Of a DNA stretch of 64,000 nucleotides, positions 9,490 through 20,640 are shown in pieces. The notes below the pieces were generated by a model. It was not told the DNA's origin, did no database searches, and worked only from the letters and a program-made list of their open reading frames with translations. The translations under genes were made by a program, and so were the position numbers. Origin of the DNA: Lathyrus oleraceus (taxonomy: Eukaryota; Streptophyta; Magnoliopsida; Fabales; Fabaceae); contig NC_066583.1 in assembly GCF_024323335.1 (NCBI RefSeq), positions 14,536,665-14,600,664 on the forward strand, in the 5' to 3' direction. Numbering within the stretch: the first letter of the stretch is position 1; each line of letters starts with the position of its first letter.

Positions 9490-10289
9490 GCTTGCTCGGT
9501 TTTTCAAAAGTTGTGGCACTTACCGATTCTCATTTTCGTTCTCCCCAACTTATTTCTTACTCACCCTAAGTGAATGCTCTTGACTTTTTACGGCAAAAGA
9601 ACAATTATCAAAATTTTCCGGGTTTCAATAAAAAAGATTTTTGAAATCTCGCTTTATTTCAAGCTGAGATTCAACTATTTAAGCTCAAAGGGGTTGACGA
9701 ATACTCTCTCTGCTCACAGGTAAGTTGTATTTGGAACTGGTTGTGCTCGATAGAAAACAAGTGCCTTGATCATTTCTAATTGCTTCCACATATTCACAAT
9801 AATAAAAGACAAAGCATGAATCAAATGAATCAACAAAGCTTATTAGAATCCAGCATTTAAGTGTACAATGGAGGTTTCCTCACAATTTGTGGTTTTAAGT
9901 CCTAGATGAAACATTCATTCAATTATGTTGCAAAAAGACAATATTCAATTACAGAAAAGAGTAAAGTTCTTAATGCATTCTAAAATTCTAGTCGGAGGTA
10001 ACCATGTACCTTAGCATTATTCACTTGTTTATTTTTATCATTTCCATCCAAGCTCGGATGCACCTTCATTGGATACTTCTTTGAGGAGCAACCAATCTAG
10101 AAGGTTTGACACTCAACCAACCAAAAATTTATTAAAACAAACGAAATTTAAAACATAAATAATAACATTACTTCAAAATTTAAAATTGTTCATGGGGGAC
10201 AAAACACCCCAAAAGTACATAACCAACATCAAAATACACAAGTCTGAAAATACAATAGAAATAAAACATAATATGAAAAATAAAATAAC
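8763..10289 (-). other. Athila 3' UTR
   Basis: This non-coding stretch lies between the env-like ORF and the polypurine tract. It is A/T-rich and holds a (TA)n microsatellite at 9417-9485. Short plus-strand ORFs here are low-complexity translations. I see no further gene. Confidence 0.7.
9417..9485. repeat. (TA)n microsatellite
   Basis: About 34 uninterrupted TA units within the Athila 3' UTR. Confidence 0.97.
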
Positions 10290-11537
10290 TTAGCCCTCCA
10301 CGGACTCATAACCCTCATCAGTACCGGCTTCAGAACCGGTAGCCTCATCATCATCATCATCATCTTCATCAGCAGCACCAGAAGAAGCACCAGCACCCGC
10401 CCCCTCTTCAAACACAGGCCTGTCCACAGGCCAGCTAGCGTGCTGCAAAAACTGCTCACGTGTCATCATAGAATGCTCACCGGAGGGGTCGCGCATCTGC
10501 AACTGTAACAGCTGCATAGAATCGTGCATATCGAGCATGGCGCGCTGAGTTGCCGCCATCCAATCCCAGTTGTAGTTGCAGACAGCCTGCTGGAAAGGAT
10601 CAGATCCTAGAGTAGAAGTACCAGGACCATCAGAAGCCCCGGTAACCTAAGCAGCTGAACTACTTCTTACATTCTTCGGTTTGCAATACTTGGCCACGTA
10701 TCGGTCATCAATGGGCGGCGGGATCCTTACTTGACCCCTAGAGGGTAGCCTCACCCTCGCTTGCAGGCACAAAGCCATGATTAGGCAAGGGAAAGCCAAG
10801 GGACAATTCACTCGTGCCCCCGACTTTAGCCCGCTTTCAATCACGGACTTCAACTCAAAAGCAATAATCCTTGCCACATCAATCTGGACGTTCGTGAGGA
10901 TGCTGTGTACCAAGTGTGCCACTGGGATCGGCACGGTAGAAGTATGAGACTTGGGTGCGATGTTTGTAAGAACCAACAAAAGAATCAGTTGAGCCAAGGG
11001 AATCATGTCCTCCCTATGGTATCTCATGGGAACCCCAGATGGGTTCAACTCAACTGATTTCCCTTTCAAAAGTAGGGCAGCAGAAATCGAATCAGTATCC
11101 CTGTGAAGCCTTAAATCTTGGTGGTAGGTGTCTCTCTCCTCGGCTCCCAGATGGAGTGGTTCACCCAGGACACGGTTAATTGCATCCCGATCGAACGCAA
11201 CAGGACGGCCGGACACTCTAGACGTCCATGTGAATGGCTCGTCATCGTTCGGCAGTGCGTTCACGTAGAACTCACGCACTGTTGCGATATCGTAATGCTC
11301 CAGGGGAGAAATTAACCGGTCCCACTTTTTGCTGTTAATCAACCCGACGAATGTTCGGTTCGTGCCTTCAGGGTTGATTAAAAATCTCTTTTCCGGCAAA
11401 ATCTTTCGCTTTTCCAAAGCAACATATCTTGCTGCTTGCTTTGGCCCGACAAATTTGTCGGTGTCGAATTGTATTGGTACGGGACGGGAAGTGTTCCCGC
11501 CCTTTCTCTTTTTCGAAGCTCCGGACCTGGATTCCAT
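10290..11537 (-). pseudogene. Athila env-like ORF with one in-frame stop
   Basis: A minus-strand frame from the ATG at 11537 reads to TAA at 10290, with a single TAG at 10649-10647. Sequence continues in the same frame after the TAG. An alternative upstream ATG lies at 11573. The N-terminal 300 residues (KFVGPKQAARYV, KRKILPEKRF, VREFYVNALP, AINRVLGEPL) resemble the domain databases call 'putative plant transposon protein', common in the env-like position of Athila elements. The C-terminal part is Gln/Met-rich and ends in a run of about nine Asp/Glu residues. I see no signal peptide or convincing transmembrane segment, so an envelope role is not supported here. Function unknown. Confidence 0.8.
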
Positions 11538-12405
11538 TTGCACAGACATAGAGAGGAAACAACACAAACACAAAACAAATTAGAAAGCAACACAGAATTC
11601 CAACTACTGTCATGGTCGCTGCTGCTTCGCCTAGCGAGAACCTAGCGAAGCTTCGCTACTGGTTCGCCTAGCGAAGTGGCAGTGAATGCTCGCCACTGAT
11701 TCGCCTAGCGAGTTGCTAGCGAATCTTACGGGTTTTTGGGTTCTGCAATGTTTACAGTGAAATTTAGGCAAAACCCAAGGTCTCATGGTATCTATTTCAG
11801 AACAAAATGATTTATCAAGAACGGCATTGTTCTAATGTACATGCAAATCTATACCCACATGCAAAATCTAATGTACCCATTCCCTCAAATTCACCCTAAA
11901 TGACATATACATCAGAAATTTACAAAGTTAAAACATAAAGAAATGGAATTAGGGAAAACCTTAGTGAAAGAGATTGATTGAATTTGAAGTGCACAGTGAG
12001 GTTTGCAATGCAATGTAACCGTTTAGGGTTTGAGTGAGATGAAAAGTGAGATAGTGTTTGTGAGAGTTGTGTGAGTGCTTCAGTTCAAAGTGGTAAAAAG
12101 AAAAATTGCATTTGGGCCCAAAAGAGTGGCCTGCTTAGAATTAAATTAGTGTTGCCATGCAGCGCTCACTGCTGCCTCGCCTAGCGAGCAGCTAGCGAAT
12201 CCGCTCGCTACTGCTTCGCCTAGCGAGCAGTTAGCGAGCATGACAGCATTTGCTTTTTCAAAAATAGCATTCCTGGTACATTCAGCCAGGTTTTAACAAT
12301 TGGAATCCCAATACGACACCACAGAAAAACTGTAAATACTTACAATGTTGGGGTGCCTCCCAACAAACACTTGTTTAACGTCGGATAAGCTCGACGATGC
12401 GATGC
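11538..12405 (-). other. Athila pol/env-like spacer
   Basis: This stretch has no ORF worth naming. It holds two clusters of the TCGCCTAGCGA palindrome (about 11620-11720 and 12165-12240), including TTCGC-CTA-GCGAA at 11663-11675. It may contain the splice sites for an env-like subgenomic RNA, but I could not assign them. Confidence 0.6.
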
Positions 12406-14641
12406 TCACAGAGGAGCATCCAAAGAAATAGCACAGCTCCCGCGATCCACATGACCGCCGAGATAAACCTTCAAACGTTGGCCATTAACGGTCCAACTCT
12501 CCTTCTTTTCCATGTCCTCAATGACAATAGCTCCGTACTCCTTAACTTCTTTGACCCGAAATGGCCCGAACCATTTTGATTTCAACTTTCCGGGGAATAA
12601 CTTCAACCTGGAATTGAACAATAGGACCAACTGTCCGGGCATAAATTCTTTCTTTCGAAGCTTTTTGTCATGATATTTTTTTACCTTCTCTTTGTACAAC
12701 CAACTTGAGTGATATGCGGCATTGCGCATCTCTTCCAACTCAAGCAGTTGCACCTTCCTTTTCTCACCGGCCAAATCCTTTTCAAAATTTAAAAATTTCA
12801 GAGCCCACAAGGCTTTGTGCTCCAATTCGACCGGCAAATGGCAAGTTTTACCAAACACCAATTGAAAAGGAGTGAGCCCAATTGGAGCTTTAAAGGCGGT
12901 ACGGTATGCCCATAACGCTTCATCCAATTTTTGTGACCACTCTTTCTTCAAATTTGACACAGTTTTTTCGAGAATTCTCTTAATCTCACGATTAGAGACC
13001 TCAGCTTGCCCATTAGCCTGTGGGTGATACGGAGTTGCCACTCTGTGTGATACACCGTAATGTTTTAAAATGCTTTCTAACGGTGCATTACAAAAGTGTG
13101 ACCCTCCGTCACTTATCAACACTCGGGGGGTTCCGAAACGGGAAAATATGTTTTTCTTCAAAAAAGTTATTACCGTTTTCGCATCCGCCCGAGGTGAGGC
13201 AATTGCCTCAACCCACTTAGAAACGTAATCAACTGCGACAAGCATATATTCGTTACCATAAGAGGGTGGGAATGGTCCTACAAAATCGATGCCCCAACAA
13301 TCAAATACTTCGACCTCTTGGATGTTTTGGAGTGGCATCTCGTCTCTCTTACCAATCCCACCGCTTCTCTGGTAACTATCACAACTTTGCGCATGGGTAT
13401 GTGCGTCTTTGAAAATAATGGGCCAATAAAATCCTGACTGAAGGATTTTAGTGGCCGTTCTCACCCCATTATAGTGTCCGCCGTAAGGCGAGTTGTGACA
13501 ATGCCAAAGGATGCTCTGCGCTTCATCGCCATTAACGCATCTCCTTAAAAGGTTATCACTACCCAACTTAAACAAGTACGGGTCATCCCATACGTAATAC
13601 TTGGCATCCGAAAGAAACTTCCTTTTTTGGTTCGAAGTTAGGTCGGGAGGCACAAAACCACTAGCCTTGTGGCTCGCAAAGTCTACAAACCATGACCTAA
13701 CTTGAATTTTGAAAAGTTTTTCTTCAGGAAACTCTTCCCGGATTTCCTTCTCTGAAGCTGTAACCTCCACATTAACTAAGCGAGATAAATGATCCGCCAC
13801 CAAATTTTCCGATCCTTTCTTGTCTTTGATTTCAACATCAAATTCTTGCAACAAGAGGATCCAACGGATGAGCCTTTGCTTCGAATCCGATTTGGTGAGC
13901 AAATATTTAATCGCCGAGTGGTCGGTATACACAACGACTTTAGACCCTATAAGATAAGACCTAAACTTTTCAAGCGCATACACTATCGCAAGTAATTCTT
14001 TTTCAGTGGTGGCATAGTTAATTTGAGCCTCATTAAGAACTTTACTTGCGTAATGTATCGCATGAAATTTTTTCTCTTTTCTTTGGCCTAGTACCGCTCC
14101 GATTGCATAGTCGCTCGCATCACACATTAGCTCAAAATTTAAATTCCAATTTGGAGCGACTATAATTGGAGCGGTAACCAATTTTTCTTTCAAAGTCTCA
14201 AAAGCTTGCAAACATTCATCGGTTAAGAGAAATACCTGGTCCTTAGCTAGCAAATTACTCAAAGGCTTAGCTACCTTTGAGAAGTCTTTGATAAAGCGCC
14301 GATAGAACCCGGCGTGCCCTAAAAAGCTTCGGATTCCCTTCACATTCACCGGAGGAGGTAACTTTTCAATCACTTCAACCTTAGCACGATCAACTTCAAG
14401 CCCTCTTGAAGAGACTTTATGGCCAAGCACTATCCCCTCGGTCACCATGAAGTGGCACTTCTCACAATTAAGCACAAGATTGGTCTTCACACATCTTTCA
14501 AGCACCGTTTTCAAGTTTGCCAAGCATAGACTAAAGGAACCACCAAATACCGAGAAGTCATCCATGAAGACTTCCATTGTTTTCTCAATAAGGTCGGCAA
14601 AAATGGCTTGCACACATCTTTGGAAAGTCGCTGGTGCATTG
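12406..14641 (-). pseudogene. pol: Athila pol, 3' part (end of RT, RNase H, integrase)
   Basis: A minus-strand frame from the insertion edge to 12406 has no stop. It starts in RT just before APATFQRC, followed by the FMDD catalytic box. RNase H ([14 protein letters not shown]...TDHSAIKYL) and integrase come next, with DDE residues in [16 protein letters not shown] and GQAEVSNRE. The integrase zinc finger has lost one Cys: CDSYQR, where CxxC is usual; the Tyr codon is at 13374-13372. Joined across the solo LTR, minus one 5-bp duplication, this frame agrees with the upstream RT piece (5905 - 5452 = 453, a multiple of three). The LTR therefore entered an open frame. Confidence 0.92.
14637..14641 (+). 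other. Target-site duplication of solo LTR (CATTG), left copy
   Basis: CATTG abuts the LTR terminus TGTAGCGG. The identical copy is at 20089-20093. Confidence 0.95.
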
Positions 14642-17600
14642 TGTAGCGGTGTACTCGTCACTTTATGATTTACTGATTAAACCAAAAGCAAAGCATACAA
14701 AGAATCGAGTCGCCACCGCACTTTTATTTATCCAAAGGAATGGCTAAAAAGCGAACAAAAGCCTAAGAAGTTTTACACATAGAAAACTAATGAAAAGATC
14801 AGAGAATCTGGGTAAGGGGTAAATTACGCAATGGGAAGGTGTTAGGCACCCAAAACGTCCTAGGTACTCCTAGGGAGCCCTTTTCACACTTGTTGTATAA
14901 AAAAGTTTATTTGTTTATGACATATTGTGCAAACACGAATGAAGGGATGAGAAAAGAATATACAATTTTATTGTTTTTGTGTTTGAACGGATGAACCCGT
15001 TGCCTACGTACCTTCCATGAAAGGTAAGGATCAAAACACCGTAGTTCGGCTAAAAGATTTCCAAAAATATGAGTGGGTTCATTTTAAACAAAAGCCCTAA
15101 GGTCTTTCGTTATCCACGGGAGAAAACTCAACCTTATACAAACAACAAGTCCACCACGTGAGAAAAGCTTCAACTTGCTAGTGAGGGGTTAACCCTATAA
15201 TAAGCAAGGAAGTCTTACAATTCAATCACTAAGGACAAGAAGGTGAGATTAACATCAACCAACTAGGATAAATCAAACCTATGGCTAATGTATGAAAACT
15301 TATCAAGAATGGACAAAGCCACAAAACAATTGAATGAGTTGGATTAACCAATTAGGATTTATTCACAAAAAGATGGTCAAAGTATGATTAGAATTCAATT
15401 CAAAGAAGTATTATGAAATGGAGTTTGAAAAATCAAAGGCCCAAGGCCTAGGTTTCTAATTTGAAAAGAGATGAAAATGTTTGCACAATATTTGTCAAAG
15501 TTTTTGAATTAACATGTGAAAAGGGAGTTTAAAGAAACAAAAGGTGGGAGCGTGAGGGAGTGTAAAACTTCTCAGATGTTCACCTCTTGAAATCATATGG
15601 AAGATGATTCAAGTGTGTCCTTTGGAATAAGCAATAAGCAATAACAAATAAGCAAATCAAATGATACCGGATGCCAATTGATGGACTTACACCAATCTCA
15701 TAAACAAAGGTGGATACCAGATACCAATCAATTGATTTACACCAATCTCCTAAAACAAACAAGGATATCAGATGCCAATAAATGAACTTATACCAATCTC
15801 CTAAAGCAAAACAAAACATGGATATCAGATGCCAATCTATATGGGCTTATACTAATCTCCTAAAGCAAAACAAAATATGGATATCAGATGCCAATCTATC
15901 TGGGCTTATACCAATCTCCTAAAACAAAACAATGATACCAGATGCCAATCAATGGACTTATACTAGTCTCACACTATATCATTAGAACAACTGCCAAGTA
16001 ATGGACTTATGCTTGTCTTCTCCATGGGCAAAGCAAAAATGCTATAAAGCAAGGTTTATGAAATGATATACAAATGATGATGATAAATGCACAAAGGCAC
16101 ACTCAAGCAACTATGCACAGATGAATCAAGTAATCAGACAAACAAGTCAATTAGCACACACTATATACAAGTAATTAGGCTCAATCAAGGTTAGACTTTA
16201 CAGTCAACTGGAATGGGGTAAGTTGTGCTCTTAACCTTAACATTGAGAGTTAAGGTGAAGCAGATGAAAAGGAAATGAGGGGTGTGCCTCATAGCTCTTA
16301 TCCCTGGTCAGGGAGAGCTTTGAATAATAGAATGTGTGGGATTTCAGAAAGTTAGAACTCTCTCCACAAGTGAATGACTCTATAGATCTTGGGTTAGTAT
16401 CCACAATGCATCAACATGTTATGTGAGCAAAGGGATGACACACTGAATAGTAGGAGATGGACTACACATCTCTTCTATCTACCAATTGCCTTATCAAAGG
16501 ACTTTTCCTGCTTGGCACAAAGAGTAAACAATCACAAGCATTGCCTCTTAAGGAGGACTTCAGACAGGTGCCTGACCACATAACAGGCCAGGTCTTCCAG
16601 ACTACATGAAGAAGAGAGGTTATACCTAAGTGGTTAAGCAACTAAGAAAAAGCAAGTTCAAAGTGAACTTAAGCAACTAATGTACCTGTTGAAACATCAA
16701 AAAAATCAGTACAACTATACAGACAAACAACCAACAGTTAATACAACAGATAACCAATATACACAATGTGGAAACCAAAAGTCAAACTCAATTGAGTCAA
16801 CAGCCCTACAAAACACACATTAGTAATCCAAAACAAATATCAAATGCTCTCAAGATGAGGCATCATCAATTGTGTAACTTGAATGTGTAACCTGAAACAA
16901 AGCTTCAAACATGAGCAACAAACCACTAGGTCAAAGCCTAGGGTCAAAGATGGAGAAAAAATTTGAAACAGAAGCTGAAAATTGGCATGAATCAACTTCA
17001 AACACATCTTAAGACAATCCAAAAGGTCTCATATCATTATCAATTACCAAAAGTATTTCACAATCAAAACATGTCAAGGTATGCAAGTTAAAACCACATT
17101 GAGACATCAAAAGGAACAAATGCATATTAATTCAAAAATGACTCAAATAATCTCAACAAAATTCATGGCTAAATAGAATACACAACATGATCATCATACC
17201 AAAAATTAGGGCAATATGACAAGATTAAGCATGGTAATCAAATTCATCAAGTCAAGGAAAGCCAAACAAGCTCAAATGAGACACAATTTTCTATATCAAC
17301 TTAGCACAAGCCTAAAACAGAATTGAAACATGATAAAGACCTCCAATCAAAGCCACAATAAACTTCAATGTGTCTAGAAACAATGTGCAAAATTTCACAT
17401 CCATATGATAAACAACCAGCATTTCCCAAATCATTGAATTTCAAGACTATTCAAAAGCTCACAAATGGCAATCCAGAAAGAAAAATCTCAATTAAATCAA
17501 AAATGATTCCAAAAATTCCCCAAGAATTCATGATCATTCCCAACATGCATATCAAGTATCATACAAAAAATCACATCAATTGAAATTTATTTGGCATGGT

Positions 17601-20088
17601 AAAGAAATTCAACAAGTTGGACAAGCAAAGGTGTGAAACACATTGTCACACCTACATTAACATGAGCATATCTCAGCAACCACAAATGATAAAAATGCAA
17701 ACTCAACACCAAAATGTCAAGCCAAATGTCTAGTTTAAGCATGCAAAATTTCAGATTCATTGGATTAAATCTCATCATTTCACAAAGCATATGGCAAGCA
17801 AGGTTCAAAATATGGCACATGCACACAAACCCTAGGCCAAATTAATTTCCATCCGAGCACAATTTCTGGAAAAATCATCAAAGAATACTAGACGCAATAA
17901 GGAGAACAGTGCAAAAATCCACACATTTTTTGGATGATTATTTATTGAGTTATGAATTTTTAAAGTGAAAGAAAAATTAAAAATGAATGATGAAGCATGT
18001 TCATGAATGGATGAAGGAAATGAATAAAATGTAATTGGATTTGGAAATATGTCCAAGCTGGGAATCGAACTGAGCGAAAATTTGAATGTGGCGCTCAATA
18101 CATGAAACGCGCCGTTTCATTAATCATATGTGGCAAGGCGAAGCAATGTGATCCAATCAATGTGCCAACTATGCGCTACGTGGACCAGTAGCGTACGAAC
18201 CCTAAGCCATGCATGCAAACGCTGGGAAATCCGCAGGAAACATGAAGGCCGCATGAAAAAACGCAGGTAACTATGAAGGTGGTAGGAAAATTCGCAGGAA
18301 AAGTGCAGCAACTATGAACACGATGAAGATCTTCAAGATCTTCATCCTCAATTTCCAGAAAATTTCAAATGTGCACAGAAACACAAATCAAGCATAGCAT
18401 TGCAAAGATCTATTATCAGGCAACAAGAATCAACAACAATTTCATCCAAAACACATCATATATGCACGGATCGAATGAAACAATAATCATCAACCAAACT
18501 TTGAACAACTATATCTCACTCAATTTGGCACGGATTCACACGATTTAAAGCTCAATCTACTCAGCATTCAAAGATCTATCATATCATGTCCATTAAAAGC
18601 AAAATTATGAGAATGAATTTGTAACCTCTTGTAGAAGCAGAACTGAATTCAGCTTGAAAACTCTTCTACAATGCTTGTGAAGATGAATGGAAGGAGAATT
18701 GTAGCTCAGTTATGCACGATTCCACAGAATTGTTGATTTGCCATTGTTGCATCCATGCTTCAAATGCTTCAATACTGCACGATTTTGCTATGATTCTATG
18801 TATAATCCTGCTGAAGAACACCTTAACAACAAGAATTAAGCACGAAATTGGATTGGAAATGAAGAAAATGGAAGAAAAATTTGAGAGAGAAATTTGATAT
18901 TCTAGATCTAGATCTGAAAATAATGAATGTTGTTAGCTGAAATCTGTTAGGGTTAGCTATATATACTTCCTCTTAATCACTTCCCTAATCATGCTTAAGC
19001 AAATGCAATTGGAATTAGCTAAAATGAAGTGCAAATGCAAAATGGCCATTTTACCCTATGCATGGTGTGCATGATGAACAGTGCACGTGTTTGTGATCCA
19101 ATTCCACTTAAAACGTCATTTTGGAGCTATTGGCAATGGTAGAAAGTTCCAACAATTAGCCAATTTTAAACTTTGAAAATTCCCTCCAAAAATCAAGTGA
19201 AAAATCAAATAATTGTGTGATGAGAATTCATGAGATGCAATGCATGATTTGGATAGTAGAAGTCAAGAGAAGAATGTACAAAAAAGAACCACTTCATTTG
19301 GCCATTTGGTTGAGAAGTTATGCACATTTGAATCTCCATGTACACCTTGCCATGTTTTGATCATATCTCCTTAACCACACATGAGAAATGGATGATCCTG
19401 GACTTTTTGGAAATGGGAGAGAAAGATCTACAACTTTCATGTTCAACAAAATTTCATTTGAAGCATTTTTGATGATGTAATCGTGAGGAGAAAACCTTTC
19501 CATTTTTGGCAAATTCAAATTATAGGTCACTTTCTATTTTTGGAAAGTTTTGACCTAACTTTATTTTCTTCATTGTTGACGTTTGAAATGTCAAATGAGA
19601 CTTGTTTGAACATGAATGAGGTATTTCTAATCACTTCCCACCTCCAAATCCAACAGTTGACTGGGCAGTTGACTGGCTAGGGTTTCAGTTGACCTGGCTA
19701 TGTTCAGATGAAATTCAAGCCTCTACCACTTGGGATTTTGATTCAAAATAATATCATAGCTCATATAAGCTCTTGTGAATGATCATGGTGCCCAAATTCT
19801 CAAGAATGGCCACCATCTATTGCTCAATGGCTGCCTTTGACTGTCTTGACCTAAAATTGCTTCATCTGCAAGTAACAGGGTTAGATGACATATTTTTGTA
19901 CTTTTGGTTAGTGATAAAAGGAAAAGCAATGATATACAAATGCAAAACATGCTTGGTGATCAAGAACCACTCTCAAAAAGATAACCCACCCACATGGAAG
20001 CAGGCAAGGTGCACAATGATCCTTGAGGCAATGAAATGATATGATATGATGCCATGAGGGATCTTAGGGACAAAATTGGGGTCTTACA
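14642..20088 (-). repeat. Solo Ogre LTR (Ogre-A family), minus strand, inserted in Athila RT
   Basis: On the minus strand it runs from TGTAAGACCCC (20088) to ACCGCTACA (14642), 5447 bp, flanked by a perfect CATTG duplication (14637-14641 and 20089-20093). No internal Ogre sequence remains, so the two LTRs of a full element probably recombined. It is closely similar to the Ogre-A 5' LTR but keeps about 0.37 kb (around 16870-17620) that Ogre-A lacks. It contains a TATA-like TTGTATATAG (rc of 16161-16170), an approximate 50-60 bp tandem repeat (about 15650-15990) and a slightly decayed GGTGTGACA palindrome (17630-17652). Confidence 0.93.
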
Positions 20089-20093
20089 CATTG
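20089..20093 (+). other. Target-site duplication of solo LTR (CATTG), right copy
   Basis: CATTG follows the LTR terminus CTTACA and matches 14637-14641. Confidence 0.95.
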
Positions 20094-20640
20094 CACAACC
20101 CAAAGGGCATTTTTCGGTATGCGAAAACTCCAAACGGACATGTGAAAGCCGTCTTTTCATGATCGGCCGGGTCAACCGTAATTTGGTTATACCCGGAATA
20201 GCCATCCAAGAAACAATAGTATTGTTGCCCCGAGAGTCTTTCGAGGATTTGATCCATGAACGGGAGTGGAAAATGATCTTTTCGAGTTGCGGTATTCAAC
20301 CGCCTATAATCATTACACATTCGCCACCCCGTTGCAACTTTAGTAGGGATCAACTCATCCTTGTCATTTCGGATCACGGTAATTCCACCTTTCTTCGGAA
20401 CCACATGCACAGGACTAACCCATGGACTATCCGAAATCGGGTAAATCATTCCCGCATCCAACAGCTTGACAAATTCATTTCTAACAACCCCCTTCATAGT
20501 AGGATTTAAGCGGTGTTGTGGTTGAGCTACCGGCTTAAAATCCTCTTCCATTAAGATCTTGTGCATGCAATAGGAAGGACTAATTCCTTTGAGATCGGAA
20601 AGAGTTCAACCCATGGCTTCTTGATTTTTTTTAGCACATT
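20094..20640 (-). pseudogene. pol: Athila pol, 5' part (start of RT), separated from gag-pro by frameshift
   Basis: This minus-strand frame encodes the RT fingers and palm: MHKILMEEDFKP, a LDAGMIYPIS motif, WVSPVHVVPKKGG, MCNDYRRLN, FLDGYSGYNQI and MPFGLCN. It stops at the solo LTR. It is out of frame with gag-pro. A TGA at 20608-20606 sits where Trp would be expected, and the frame change maps to a run of eight A (minus strand) near 20630-20640. Both are inactivating unless the frame change is normal for the family. Confidence 0.85.

Noticed and set aside
9190..9583. Plus-strand ORFs with Tyr-Ile repeats
   Set aside because: Translation of a (TA)n microsatellite in the Athila 3' UTR.
10647..11573. 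True viral envelope gene in the Athila element
   Set aside because: No signal peptide, convincing transmembrane helix or fusion motif. It resembles the plant transposon-protein domain instead.
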